Shown piece by piece: positions 46,024 through 57,466 of a stretch of 64,000 nucleotides of DNA. Location: contig CM043698.1 of assembly GCA_023935145.1 (NCBI GenBank), forward strand, positions 39,271,501-39,335,500, written 5' to 3'. The notes beneath the pieces were generated by a model. The model was given only the letters and a program-made list of their open reading frames with translations, did not search any database and had not been told where the DNA came from. Positions within the stretch are counted from its first letter, which is position 1. Each line of letters starts with the position of its first letter. A program made the translations under genes and the position numbers. Source of the stretch: Bretschneidera sinensis (lineage: Eukaryota; Streptophyta; Magnoliopsida; Brassicales; Akaniaceae).

Positions 46024-47883
46024 TCAATCTGAGTAACTAGGATCCTCCAACAGTATCGTCTCAATGTTCGGACTCCTCAACTCTAAGAATGGTTTTAGCC
46101 TCTGTCCATTTACCTTGAAAGTATTACCATTCTTAGGATCCTCAATCTCGATGGCCCCATGAGGAAAAACCGATCGAATAATGAATGGGCCTGACCATCG
46201 GGATTTAAGCTTGCTTGGAAAAAGATGCCGGCGCGAATTATAAAGAAGAACTTTCTGACCTGGCTCAAAAGCTCGTCTCAAAATGTTTTGGTCATGAGTC
46301 TTCTTCATTTGTGCTTTTTATGATCGGGCACACTCATATGCATCATTCCGCAGCTCCTCCAATTCATTGAGTTGGAGCTTCCGTTGTGAGCCAGCCTTAG
46401 AAAGATAGAAATTTAGTTGCTTGACAGCCCAATACGCACGATGCTCTAATTCAACCGGAAGGTGACATGCCTTTCCGTATACAATGCGATAGGGAGACAT
46501 GCCAATTGGCATCTTGAAGGCTGTCCGATATGCCCACAGTGCATCCGTCAATCGCAGAGACCAATCCTTTCTATTAGGGTTCACAGTCTTTTCCAAAATT
46601 TGTTTGATCTCGCGATTTGAAATTTTCACTTGATCACTCGTCTGTGGGTGATATGGGGTGGCAACTTTTTACGTGATACAATACTTTTTCATCAACTGCT
46701 CAAAGATCTTGTTGCAAAAGTGCTTACCTCCATCACTTATGATTGCTCGAGGCGTACCAAAACGAGCAAAAATAGTGTCTTTCAAGAACTGGACCACAAC
46801 TCTGTGGTCATTGGTCTTGCACGCAACGGCCTCCACCCACTTGGACAAATAGTCCACAGCAACTAGAATGTATAAGTAGTCAAAGGAGTTTGGGAATGGT
46901 CCCATGAAATCAATGCCCCACACATCAAAAATCTCAACAATCAGAATAGGGTTGAGGGGCATCATATTTCTCCTAGAAAGACTCACTAGCTTTTGGCAAC
47001 GCTCACAAGATATACAGTAGGTGTGAGAGTCCCGAAACAGGGTAGGCCAATAAAATCCACACTGCAAAATCTTTGTAGCGGTCTTTTTAGCACTAAAATG
47101 GCCTCCACATGCATGATCATGACAAAAGGCGATGACATTAGATTGGTCATGCTCAGGAATACACCGTCTAATGATCTGATCAGGACAATACTTGAACAGG
47201 TAAGGATTGTCCCAGAAAAAGTGTTTTACCATGGCCAAAAATTTTGGTTTATCTTGCCTCCACCAATGCAAGGGCATGTGTCCGGTGACAAGATAGTTCA
47301 CTATGTCAGCAAACCATGGTGCGGGACTGTGAGCAATGTGCATCAATTGCTCATCAGGAAAGGTCTCAGAAGTGGGAGTGGCAGCCTCACTGAATTCCAC
47401 AATCAATCTAGACAAATGGTCCGCCACCACATTTTCTGAACCTTTCTTATCCCGAATCTCAATGTCGAACTCTTGAAGTAGCAAGATCCATCGGATAAGA
47501 TGAGATTTAGCATCCTTTTTAGAGAAAAGATACTTCAATGCAGCATGGTCTGAGTAGATAATGACTTTAGATCCTAACAAGTAGGATCTGAACTTGTCTA
47601 ATGCAAAAACGACTGCAAGCAACTCCTTCTCAGTGGTAGAGTAATTGAGTTGTGCGTTGTTTAGAGTTCGACTTGCATAATAGATAGCATGGGGAAGTTT
47701 ATCAACACGTTGCCCCAAAATAGCTCCAACAGCATAGTCTGATAAGTCACACATAATCTCAAAAGGCACATCCCAGTTAGGTGGCTGAATAATGGGTGTG
47801 GACGTCAGAATCTTCTTCAGATCCCCAAATGCTTTCTTACAATCCTCATCAAATAGAAATGGGGCATCTTTTAGCAACAACTT
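46024..47883 (-). pseudogene. A2 pol: RNase H and integrase
   Basis: In the same frame as the RT part, separated from it by TGA at 47886-47884. RNase [18 protein letters not shown] (catalytic D), [20 protein letters not shown] (E), [12 protein letters not shown] (D), ADHLSRL. Integrase: zinc region [20 protein letters not shown] ... CISCERCQ, core [13 protein letters not shown] and [10 protein letters not shown] (G where relatives have N), then TAA at 46669-46671, then the helix with [16 protein letters not shown] [16 protein letters not shown] at 46318-46320 precedes the C-terminal piece RWSGPFIIRSVFPHGAIEIE. The product ends at 46024. Only point stops break it. Confidence 0.9.
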
Positions 47884-49818
47884 TCACAAGGGCCTGGCGA
47901 TCTTACTGAAATTCTGGATAAATTGCCTATAGAAACCTGCATGGCCCAGAAAAGATCGAACCTCTTTCACCGTACGTGGGGGTGGAAGGCTGGAGATCAA
48001 ATCCACCTTCGCTTTGTCGACCTCAATCCCTTGATGAGATACGATATGCCCCAGTACAATTCCTTGCTTGACCATAAAATGGCACTTCTCCCAATTAAGC
48101 ACCAGGTTCTTCTCCTTGCATCGTACCAAAACCAAAGAGAGACGGTGCAGGCACTCCTCAAATGTTGAATCGAAGATGGAGAAGTCGTCCATGAAAATCT
48201 CCAAGAACCGCTCTACCATGTTAGAGAATATACTGACCATCCACCGCTGAAAAGTGGCGGGTGTATTGCATAACCCAAAAGGTATGCGACGGTAGGCGAA
48301 GGTCCCAAAAGGATAGGTAAATGTCGTATTCTCCTGATCTTCGGGGTCCACGGGGACCTGGTTATATCCAGAATAACCATCCAAAAAGCAATAATACTCG
48401 TGCCCAGCCAAACACTCCACCATCTGATCAATAAATGGAAGTGGAAAGTGATCCTTCCTTGTGGCAATGTTTAGCTTACGGTAGTCTATACACACTCTCC
48501 ACCCAGACTGCACACGAGTTGGCACCAACTTGTCGTCTTTATTCTTTACTACCGTTAATCCAGCTCGCTTGGGCATGACATGAATGGGGCTCACCCACTT
48601 GCTATCAGAGATGGGATAAATAATCCCTGCATCTAACAGCTTAATAACCTCTGCCCTCACAACCTCTTGCATAGCAGGGTTGAGTCTTCTTTGCGGCTCT
48701 CTCGATGGCTTAGCATCTTCCTCCAAATGTATCCTGTGCATCACCACCGAGGGGCTAATTCCCTTAATATCCTCAATGGTCCAGCCGATAGCTTCCTTGT
48801 GCTCTCTTAAAACATCTAATAATTTCTCCTCTTGAGCCTCTCCCAAATCTGAAGCTATTATCACAGTCAAACAGTATGCTGGACCCAAGAACTTATACTT
48901 AAGATTATCCGGTAAAGGCTTAAGTTCCTTCTTTTGAGGTTCTGGTGACACTTTCTCCTCCTCCTCCTTGCTTTCTTGAGGATCGGACTCCAAAATGGCA
49001 TTTACTTCCTTAAGTAACTTATCTAAACCTAAGTCCTCTCCAAAGTGAGCAAAGCATGCCTCCATGGGATCCTCAATGCTTGATTCATCCACAGTATCCT
49101 CAAGAATCTCCTCTATCAAGCATACATCTCTCACTTCATCATATTCCAGTGGTTGCCTAGTGATATCAAAAATGTTCAACTCCACTGTCATATTTTCGAA
49201 GGAGATCTTCATCACCCCTGTCCTACAATTGATTAGGGCGTTAGCCATGGCTAAGAATGGTCGCCCTAGAATCACCAGTATTTGAATCCCTACATTCTGA
49301 ACCGGCTCTGTGTCAAGCACAATAAAATCCACGGGGAAATAGAACTTATCCACTTTTATCAAAACGTCCTCAACTATCCCCCGTGGTCTTTTCACTGACC
49401 TGTCAGCCAATTGAAGCGTCGTGGATGTGGGCTTCAATTCTCCTAACCCCAACTGCACATAGACTGAGTAGGGTAGAAGATTCACACTCGCCTCTAGATC
49501 CAAAAGGGCCCTCTCAATATGACTGACTCCTATCGTGCAAGAGATGGTAGAACACCCCGGGTCCTTATACTTGATGGGTAGCTTGCACTGAAGGATTGAA
49601 CTGACCTGCTCGGTCAAAAATGCCTTCTTTGGGACATTCGTCCTCCTCTTGATAGTGACCAAGTCCTTTAAAAACTTGGTATATGATGGCACTTGATGGA
49701 TGGCATCCAAAAAATGGGATATTGATTTGGACTTGCTTGAATACCTCCAGAATTTCCTCATACTTCCCTCATTTCTTGGGCGCCTGTAATCTCTTGGGGT
49801 AGGGCACTCTAGGTACAA
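47884..49818 (-). pseudogene. A2 pol: protease and reverse transcriptase
   Basis: 644 open codons. Protease region ERALLDLEASVNLLPYSVYV: the catalytic D-L-G triad reads D-L-E, which should abolish activity. An acidic linker follows (EDPMEACFAHFGEDLGLDKL), then RT with WVSPIHVMPKRAGLTVVKNK, GWRVCIDYRKLNIATRKDHF, IPFGLCNTPATFQRWM and the catalytic IFMDDFSIF (about 48196-48181), the box form usual for Athila. The first ~35 codons are in a different frame from the natural upstream sequence: a T-run near 49711 appears to have gained or lost a base. It ends at TGA 47886-47884. Confidence 0.9.
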
Positions 49819-50023
49819 ATGACCTAGGAGGGTCTTTCTCAGTAGTTGTGGCTATAGATGGCTCAACATCTCTCTTCTATGTGTTGCCACTCCCTTGCCC
49901 TTGCTGCATAGCAGGGCTCTTTTCCACTCGATTGTCCACTTGACTCCCAGACCTCAGTGTGACAATCGACTGTACTTATTCCTCCCCGTGTGTAGGAGTT
50001 GATGAACTCTCAACCATAAATTA
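49819..50023 (-). pseudogene. A2 gag-pol linker, frame-broken
   Basis: Noncoding as it stands but reads as linker when stops are ignored (VESSTPTHGEE, LRSGSQVDNRVEKSPAMQQG, PPRSFVPRVPYP), parallel to 17045-16800 of A1. Several stops and at least one shift. Confidence 0.6.
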
Positions 50024-51556
50024 TCATTTTGGGTTTTGCACGGGCTGACTGGGGAACTTTCCTTTCTCTCTCTCACCCAAGTGACTTGCAATTTGCCCTA
50101 TTTGACTCTCCAGCTTAGCAATTGCTTGGGTGTTTACCACTGTTGCACTCCTCACATCGCTCATATTTTGGCTAGTCGCCTTCATGAACTCCTTAAGTGT
50201 GTCCTCTAGTGACTGTGAAACTGGTGCTGGTGTTTGAGTGGGTGCGTGGTAAGCAGGTGAAGGTGCTGGATGGGCAGAACGACCATGATTAGGAATTTGT
50301 GGGGCAAATCCGGGAGGATATTGATTTTGAGCATGATAAGGGGCTCCTCCCTGATTCATTGGTTGGTTCTGCCTCCATGAAAAATTTGGGTGGTTCCGCC
50401 ACCCTGGATTGTACATCTCGAAGTACGATCCATTTGACCGCCTTCGAAAGTCGTTGAAAGCATTTACTTGTTCCATAGGATACTCGGCACAAGCCAGCAT
50501 TGATGGGAAATTCTGTGCTAGATGCATGGGACTAGCACAGATGGAATAGCTTTTAACATTGAATGTGTTGGCAGCATTGATGGATTGGCTCACAGTGAGA
50601 GCGTCAATCTTCTTGGTGAGGGCATCTAACTTTATCCTTAAATCAGCGTCCTCCCTGACCTCATAGATGCCTCCCCTCTTAGGAGCACGAATGGACTTAT
50701 CTCGACAGCTTGAAAAATCCCACTGCTATGAGTTTTCGGACAACTTGTCCAACACCATGTATGCTTCATCTCTTGTCAGACTTAAGAATGCCCCCCCATT
50801 CATAGACTCGATCATGCTACGGTTGGGTTGAGTCAACCCTTGGTAGAAGAATTGAACGAGTCTCCACTTCTCATATCCATATGGAGGGCATATGATCAGT
50901 AACTCTTTAAAGTGCTCCCAGCTTTCAGAGAACTTCTCATCCTCGTCCTGAGTGAAAGAGCTAATCTCCTTTCGGCACTCATTCACTCTAGACATTGAGA
51001 AAAACTTATGGTAAAATTTGCTAAGCAGGTTTTCCCAAGATGTAATAGACCCAGACGTGATGGAGTCCAACCACGCCCTAGCTCTATCGTGAAGGGAGAA
51101 AGGGAAGAGTCGAAGATGGACTGACTCCTCAGAGAAGTTCTGGAATTTGAATGTAGCACAAATGTCTTTGAACTTCTTCACATGACTATAAGGATTTTCA
51201 AGATCTAAGCCATGGAATGAGGGTAGGAGTTGGATAACATGTGGCTTCAAATCAAAGTGTGTGACATTGGTTGGTGGCAACACTATGCAGGAAGATGAGT
51301 TAGTCGCAACGGGTGCGAACAAATCCCTAAGGGATGTAGTGGAGTCCACGTTCCAAGCTCTAGGTTGCTCTACATGTTCAGGATGATTAAAATTTTCTCC
51401 CATCTCAACAGTCTCTCTCTCAACTAGTGCTCTTTTCTGCCTCCTAAGAGTTCTTTCTAAGTCGGGATCTAAATGTGTCAAATCTAAGTTCAAGGATCTC
51501 CGACCAAGCATACACCAACAGAAAAATAATGAGATACTAACCAGCAGAAGCAACAT
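50024..51556 (-). pseudogene. A2 gag
   Basis: One frame broken by a single TAG at 50728-50726 (ENS*QWDF). The start is most likely the internal ATG at 51511 (MLGRRSLNLDLTHLDPDLER). The capsid part reads IQLLPSFHGLDLENPYSHVK, FPFSLHDRARAWLDSI, WENLLSKFYHKFF and FYQGLTQPNRSMIESMNGG, the plant retrotransposon gag pattern. After the stop comes a coiled-coil-like DLRIKLDALTKKIDAL, a zinc knuckle that has lost two cysteines (YSICASPMHLAQNF), then YNPGWRNHPNFSWRQNQPMN and a Pro/Ala/Gln-rich region. The frame ends at 50024. Confidence 0.9.
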
Positions 51557-51690
51557 AATAAAGCAAAACTCAAAATTTTTTTTTAATTAAATTTTTTTTA
51601 TCTTTTATTTATTTATTTTTTTTTTAAAATTGCTAACTAACTAGTAGAAAAATAAAATTAATTCAGACAAAAAATTTTCACAAACCAAAC

Positions 51691-51717
51691 AATTCCCCGG
51701 CAACGGTGCCAAAAACT
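51691..51717 (-). other. A2 primer binding site
   Basis: Minus strand AGTTTTTGGCACCGTTGCCG follows the LTR; Athila-type site with one changed base. Confidence 0.8.
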
Positions 51718-52986
51718 TGTTGTGAGTTTTAAATTACTCGCAAGCGCACGAGTCGTTTACAGTATAGCGTTGTGCAAGTGCGAGGTCGAATCCACAGGGA
51801 ATTGTGTTGTGAAAATATAATTTTTAATCTAAACTAACTTTATCTTAACCTAGTTCCAAATTTCAGAATGATATTGCAAAATAAATTAAAACTAAACTAA
51901 GTTGATTTTAAAACTAATAATAAAAAGCACTAAGGTTTCCGAATCCACCCCACCAAAGTTAAGCATATATGTTCTAAAATTATAACCTATCAAAACATTC
52001 CATGAATCCAACTATAAGACAAAAAACAAAGAATATCCCAATTAAACCAAAAGCGTCCAATGTATCCGCTCTTAACAAATCACAAAGGAAATCCAATTTA
52101 ATAGAAAAACATTCAATGTATCCATCAGATGAAACACAAGGAATATCCAACAGACAATTTAAACTCAATCAATTATAAGATTAACTCAAATAATTGACAG
52201 AACATTTATACTAAAAATTGTCAGATTTGTACAAGCAAATCTGAACTACTACGCCAAACAACGGCGGGGCTTCATCTTCAACCTTAGCTGAAGAGTATAG
52301 CCACTCATAACTATGAAACTACAATTCATAATAAAAGTGCTAAACATTTAAACTAAAACAACTGAATATAAAGAAATAAATAAACAACTTTACATGGGAG
52401 AAATTCCACTCGCTGACGGGCGGCGCTTCCCCTCGTGGTAGCAATGCCTTCGAGATCCACCAAAATGCCGGCGGAAGTCCACCGGTAAACACCAAAGTGG
52501 CTTAGGAATTGTACACTGAATGATGAAGCCAGATGGTGTTTATATAGGGGAAGACCCGGAGCAATATGGGTTGCAGATTCGATGTGGGATACTGCCCGTG
52601 TGCGCTCGATCGCAGTGTGGTGCGATCGATCGCAGGTACGATCGATCGCATGTCTTGTGCGCACGATCTCATGTGCGCTCGATCGCATGTCTGCTACGAT
52701 CGATCGCAGATGCACTGAACTTCAAATATTTCGATGTGGGATGTTGACCATGCGCTCGTTCATAGGCAGGTGCGCTCGAGCGCAGGTGCACTCGATCGCA
52801 TATCTCGTGCGATCGATCGCAATGTCTCCAGAAGCTTCACATCTCCTGAAATGCTTCATTTTCTCCACAAACCTATAAAAATACACAAAACACAAGAAAG
52901 ATGTAAAATAAAGTGAAATACTACTAACTAAGAGCATAACAATTATAAGTTAAGGGTCTAAAATATGCAATATTTAAGCCTCATCA
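51718..52986 (-). repeat. A2 5' LTR
   Basis: 1269 bp. Minus-strand start TGATGAGGC at 52986, end CAACA at 51718. GATCGATC clusters at 52600-52822, with four GATCGATC cores compared with three in the 3' copy. Confidence 0.95.
52540..52590 (-). promoter_or_regulatory. USE-like box and TATA box, A2 right (5') LTR
   Basis: Minus strand ATCCCACATCG (52590-52580), 33 bp, TATATAA (52546-52540). A second box is at 52742-52732. This is the copy that would drive A2 transcription. Confidence 0.65.
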
Positions 52987-53050
52987 AAAAGGATAAGTCT
53001 GGGGTGCCTCCCATGAGCACTAAGTTTAACGTCTTCAGCTGGACCAAGCC

Positions 53051-54112
53051 TTATTTTTTCCCAAAAGTAAGAGTGGCAGCAGCTAGTATAGGAAGTGTCT
53101 TATTCTTTCCCATATAAGCATGAAGTAAGTGCTTTGGCAACTGCTTGAATTCCAAGTTAAGTGCCTGTACAATAAAAGGGAAAATAGTATTAGTAGGCAC
53201 ATGAATATCAAATGGATCAGTGTATTTACTTTGATGCTTTGGAGAGGCTTCAATGAGGTGAATAGTTTTGATTAAGTCATCAGTAACATCCTCAGATTCT
53301 AGCACTGTACTCGATCTTGTGAGACTATATGTAAGAGTTGTTTCTAATAGATCAATGTGATGGTCATGAAAAACTTGCTCAACAACACCTTGCTTTATTC
53401 CACTTAGTTCCTTAGTTATGTGCCCCACTTGTACTTCTAGTCTTTGAATAGCTTGCTCATGCCTTACATTTATTTGGCTTTGTTCAGTTCGAAATTGTCT
53501 TGCCTCTGCTATGAACTGCTCTTGTGAGGTCATCAGTTGTTGTTGTTGAACTGCCAGTTGCCTCACAATGCTCTCTAAGTTGTTCTCATTTGCTTTCGGA
53601 ACTGATTGGGCCGCTGGTTGGAAGTTTCTTTGTTGCCCTTGAAGGTTCCATGTATTTTGATCGTTGTTCCATGAGAAGTTGGGGTGGTTTCGCCATCTAG
53701 GATTGTAGGTATTTGCATAAATGTTGTAGTTTTTTGGTCCCACATAGTCCGCTTGCCCTTGATCTGTAGATAAATATAAAGGGCAAGTGTCAGTAGTGTG
53801 ATCAAAATGAGAACATATAGCACATACCTGGAGTGGTGTAGCTTGTGGCCTAGGTGAGGCAATCCGAGCAATCATGACTTCTACAAGCATATCTAGCTTC
53901 CTCTCCATAGCATCTAGACAAGCATATCTAGCTTCCACCATTGGTGCTTCAGTGTAGCACTCTCTAGACCTTTTGCACTCAAGTGCACCTTGAACTGCAC
54001 TCCATCGTACTGGGCTTGCGATCGATCGTAATGAGGACAGAAACTCCTCATCTGCACACTTAAACAAAAACAAAAAACGAAAAGAAGGAATAAATTTGAT
54101 TTTTGATAACAA
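53051..54112 (-). CDS. Element C gag protein, intact frame
   Basis: 353 uninterrupted codons. From about residue 100 it carries CAICSHFDHTTDTC, an intact CX2CX4HX4C zinc knuckle, then YNPRWRNHPNFSWNN, a Gln-rich coiled-coil-like stretch (VRQLAVQQQQLMTSQEQFIA ... QAIQRLEVQVGHITKELSGI), and an unfamiliar C-terminal part ending KTLPILAAATLTFGKK. The typical capsid domain of A2 gag is absent or unrecognisable, so this is a shortened nucleocapsid-type Gag. The first ~20 residues may be untranslated leader; another ATG lies at residue 58. The frame contains one GATCGATCG site (about 54019). It is the only retrotransposon frame here without a stop. Confidence 0.8.
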   Translation of the reverse strand: MLSKIKFIPSFRFLFLFKCADEEFLSSLRSIASPVRWSAVQGALECKRSRECYTEAPMVEARYACLDAMERKLDMLVEVMIARIASPRPQATPLQVCAICSHFDHTTDTCPLYLSTDQGQADYVGPKNYNIYANTYNPRWRNHPNFSWNNDQNTWNLQGQQRNFQPAAQSVPKANENNLESIVRQLAVQQQQLMTSQEQFIAEARQFRTEQSQINVRHEQAIQRLEVQVGHITKELSGIKQGVVEQVFHDHHIDLLETTLTYSLTRSSTVLESEDVTDDLIKTIHLIEASPKHQSKYTDPFDIHVPTNTIFPFIVQALNLEFKQLPKHLLHAYMGKNKTLPILAAATLTFGKK

Positions 54113-54190
54113 TAAAAATAAAACGGAATAGAATAAAAACTTATAAAATAAAAATTAACTAAAATAATTCCAAAAAGAAATTTAGCACAA

Positions 54191-54214
54191 TCCCCAGCAA
54201 CGGCGCTAAAAACT
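54191..54214 (-). other. C primer binding site
   Basis: Minus strand AGTTTTTAGCGCCGTTGCTG, nearly the same as in A1 and A2, next to the C LTR. Confidence 0.8.
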
Positions 54215-55508
54215 TGTTGGACGAAAATATACCTAAATTAATAAGTAAATAATCGTACTAGTTTTACTTGCAAGTGCACAAGGTCAACAGTGTAGTATAG
54301 TGTGCGAAAGCAAGGTCATCTCCACAAGGAATGGTAAAATTCATTTTTAGAATTAGTTTCTTTAAAGTAAAAAGAAATAAATAACTGTGAATGTCATTTG
54401 ATAATAATAAAGACATAGGGCTTTGATATCCACCACTAGTCATACTTCCCCAATTGTATAATGTATCAGTGCACTAGCCTTATCATGTATACCTACTGGT
54501 CGCCAACCTAAGGGCATGGTATCTACTCCTTAAGCTATTGATTTCCCTAAGCAACGAGTTAGGCATGGTATCTACTCTAACTCTTTTCTTCCTCAAAGGA
54601 TTCAGCATGGTATCTGCTTGAGTTGTTCCTTAAGAAAGCATATGTACTATGGAAATCGACAACCACATGAGACGTAGGGCATGGTATCTACTCCCGGTTT
54701 CCCATGTTGATTAACCCGGGTATCCGGATAAGATATCCCTTGTTACTAATGTTAGACCCAGGACTCGGTCATCCAAATTGATCTAACTAATCAATCCATA
54801 CCACATGCATACGTTGGCCATACACATACATATGAGGAATTTAAATAAGCACAGGCATTAATCAAGTTAAGAGACATAATAAAGGCTATTGGCAAAGATT
54901 TATCAATGAATAAATAAATGAGAAAGCATAACTAGGGCTTCAATCGAGCCCTATAAGAAAGTTAGTTACACATGCTGTCTAAAAACATCATATATAAACT
55001 AAACATAAAGAGAAGAATAAACCCGAGAGAAGAGGCGTCAATTCTCTCCCAAAGCTTACAACTCTAAGTGAAAGATAAGAGAAGTGTTCTCTAAGTTGTC
55101 ATCTGTTGTGTGTGCTTTACAGGTGTCTTTATAGGGCTTGAGAAGTCCTAGGAGGCTCATGAGTTCCTAAACTTTCCTAAATTACAAGACTTTCTTTATT
55201 TCCAAAATAAGGTTATGCCATTTACTGTTCACACCCGTACAAATGCACTCCATCGCATGCGTATTACGCTCCATCGCAGTGCTGCGCTCGATCCTTCATG
55301 CGTGCGCACGATCACAATGTGCGCTCGATCGCATTGCATGGTGTGATTAATCACAGTTTGTCCAGGGGCTGCTCCAGGAATTCCAAGCTTCTTCCTTTAA
55401 GTGCCAAAACTGCTTCTTTTCTTCCAAGACATGTGCGCTCGATCGCATGCATCTTGCACTCAATCGCATTGCTACGCTCGATTCTCCATGTGTGCGAACA
55501 ATCACATA
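54215..55508 (-). repeat. C 5' LTR, truncated
   Basis: Matches 40629-41900 of the left copy and then stops at 55508. The last ~226 bp of the left copy (41901-42126), which include the LTR start TGATAAGTG on the minus strand, have no counterpart. The sequence continues directly with element D. Confidence 0.9.
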
Positions 55509-55599
55509 TGCTGAGGCACACTCCTAGTGTGCTGAGGCTTTTAAGGACTTCATGCTTAACCTCTTCCAACCTTGTTCAAACCTTAGAAAAATACCAACA
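55509..55599 (-). repeat. D 3' LTR, 91 bp remnant
   Basis: Matches 60769-60859 of the 5' LTR base for base apart from a few differences; the remaining ~820 bp are missing. On the minus strand it starts TGTTGGTATT after a purine-rich tract (tagacaaagagat). Confidence 0.92.
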
Positions 55600-55674
55600 A
55601 TCTCTTTGTCTAAGTGTTTAAACCCGAACCATTGTGCAGAGAACTCAGGATCCAAACTTATCTTGAGTCATCAA

Positions 55675-56595
55675 TCAACGGACTCCAATCTTAAGTAGTC
55701 CAAAGCAATGATTGAACTTACTTAAGGGTAGAACCTTGGTGCCTAAATCTGCAGAATTTTCCTTCGTGGCTACCTTGTCCACATGAATGCATCCGTTCGT
55801 AACATTTTCTCGAATGAAATGATACCGAACATCCATGTGCTTTATCCTCTCATGGAACACCAGATTTTTACACAAGTGCAATGCACTTTTACTATCTGAA
55901 AACACCACAACCTGCTCTTCTAGGACCTTAAACTCTTCCAACAACCCTTTGCACCACATAGCCTTCTTAATAGCTTTCGTTGCTGCTATGTACTCAGCCT
56001 CGGTTGTTGAGAGTGCTACCACTGGCTGTAACTGAGCCTTCCAACTTACACAATATCCGTTTAAGTTGAAGAAGTAGGAGGTAATCGATCTTTTTTTATC
56101 CTGGTCTGCTCCATAGTCCGAATCCGCATAACCCTTAAGACAGATGGACTTACCCCTTTTCTCATAAATCAGCCCCATATCTGGGCTTCCCTTCAAGTAC
56201 CTTAGCAACCACTTCATCCTAAGCCAATGCTCCTTTCCGGGATTACTCATAAACCTGCTGAGGACACTAATTATATGAGTAATATTAGGTCTAGTGTTTA
56301 CCATGGTGAACATTATAGAACCAACCGCACTAGAGTAGGGAACCTTTTTCATTGCCTTCTTCTCCGCCTCCGATCTCGGATATTGATCGCTGGAGAACTT
56401 GAAATGACCAGTAAGGGGAACCTTCACTGGTTTGTTATCTTCCATAGAGAAATTAGGTACCATCTTCTCTATATAGAAAGTTTGGGAGATCTTTAATCCG
56501 TTTCTCATATTTTCCCGGATGATACACATCCCAAGGATCTTCTGTGCATGGCCAAGATCCTTCATCTCAAACTCCTTACTGAGTTGAGACTTCAA
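55675..56595 (-). pseudogene. D RT end and RNase H
   Basis: 306 open codons: EFEMKDLGHAQKILGMCIIR, FKFSSDQYPRSEAEKKAMKK, YSSAVGSIMFTMVNTRPNI, then RNase H with YADSDYGADQDKKRSITSYF (D), LSTTEAEYIAATKAIKKAMW (E) and VFSDSKSALHL (D). It ends KVLPLSKFNHCFGLLKIGVR. All catalytic residues are present. Upstream RT is in other frames, hence pseudogene. Confidence 0.9.
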
Positions 56596-57466
56596 TTTTT
56601 TTTATCCTCTCCATGCTGCTCCCAACCAGCAATATATCATCAATATAGATCAAGATGATCACCACTTTCTCCACCTTTTACCCCTTATAATACAAGCACG
56701 AATCATGGTAGCTCCTCATGAAACCCAAGCTGGTTACAAAGGAATCGAACCTCTTATTTCATTATTGAGGTGATTGCTTCAAGCCATAGAGAGATTTCTT
56801 CAATTTGCACACCAACTCTCCCTGTATTCCTTCCTCATAGCCTTCGGGTTGCCTCGTGTAAATGGTCTCATCAAGCTCTCCCTGTAAGAACACTGTCTTC
56901 ACAGCTATTTGCTCGATTTCCCAATTGAATTGGACCACCAATGCTAACACTATCCTGATCGTCTTGTATTTCACAACTGGTGAAATTATTTCGGTGAAGT
57001 CTATGCCTTCTCTTTATGTCAACCCCTTCACCACCAGCTTAGCTTTATACCAGACTTCATCCCCTAGAGTGTTCCCTTTTTTGATCTTGTAGATCCATCT
57101 ACAATCCACAACTCTTTGTTTTTCTAGTTTGGGCACCAATACCCAAGAGTTGTTCTTCCTCAAAGAATCCATTTCTTCCTCCATAGCTAGCTACCACTTT
57201 GACAAATCCTTACACTCCATGGCATCCATGTAAGTTTCTGGTTTAGCCATGCCTCTTTCTGTCTAAGGAGCTGCTACATTAGCATCCGCAAAACCATATC
57301 TCAAAGGTGGTTTGACCACCCTCCTTCCCCGGTCCCTTGTGAGCTGGTAGTCCTTCTGACTTGCTGCATCAACCTCTTCTAGTTTAGCCTCATCTTGAGT
57401 GCCCCGAGCTTGGCCTTCATCAATGGGCTCTATATGGTCTGAACCCTCTTGCCTTCCTTGCGCTAC
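56596..57466 (-). pseudogene. D reverse transcriptase, first part
   Basis: Pieces in more than one frame: LAMEEEMDSLRKNNSWVLVP, CRWIYKI, YKAKLVVKG, KTIRIVLALVVQFNWEIEQI with TVFLQGELDETIYTRQPEGY, LVCKLKKSLYGLKQSPQ, then LIYIDDILLVG with the catalytic box near 56640. The metal-binding aspartate position after FNWEIEQ reads A-V-K where E1 has D-A-K. Stops near 56760 and a shift near 56610 break it. Confidence 0.82.

Larger units (their letters stand above)
43430..52986 (-). mobile_element. Element A2: nearly complete Athila-like Ty3/gypsy element
   Basis: 9557 bp, LTRs 43430-44698 and 51718-52986 (both 1269 bp), perfect target duplication aaaag (43425-43429, 52987-52991). Minus strand: primer site, gag, protease, RT, RNase H, integrase, 3' noncoding block. 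Pol is one frame from about 49.7 kb to 46.0 kb broken by only three stops; gag by one stop. Equal LTR lengths and few differences mark it as the youngest insertion that is whole in this window. Confidence 0.95.
40629..55508 (-). mobile_element. Element C: gag-only, Athila-related non-autonomous element (hosts A2)
   Basis: 3' LTR 40629-42126, 5' LTR 54215-55508 (truncated), Athila-type primer site, one gag frame, and a 3' noncoding block of A-type, with A2 (43430-52986) inserted in it. Without A2 the interior is only about 2.5 kb. Gag stops and the sequence runs at once into the 3' noncoding block; no pol trace is visible. Left flank atata (40624-40628); the right flank is lost because the 5' LTR end is deleted. 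Confidence 0.85.
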
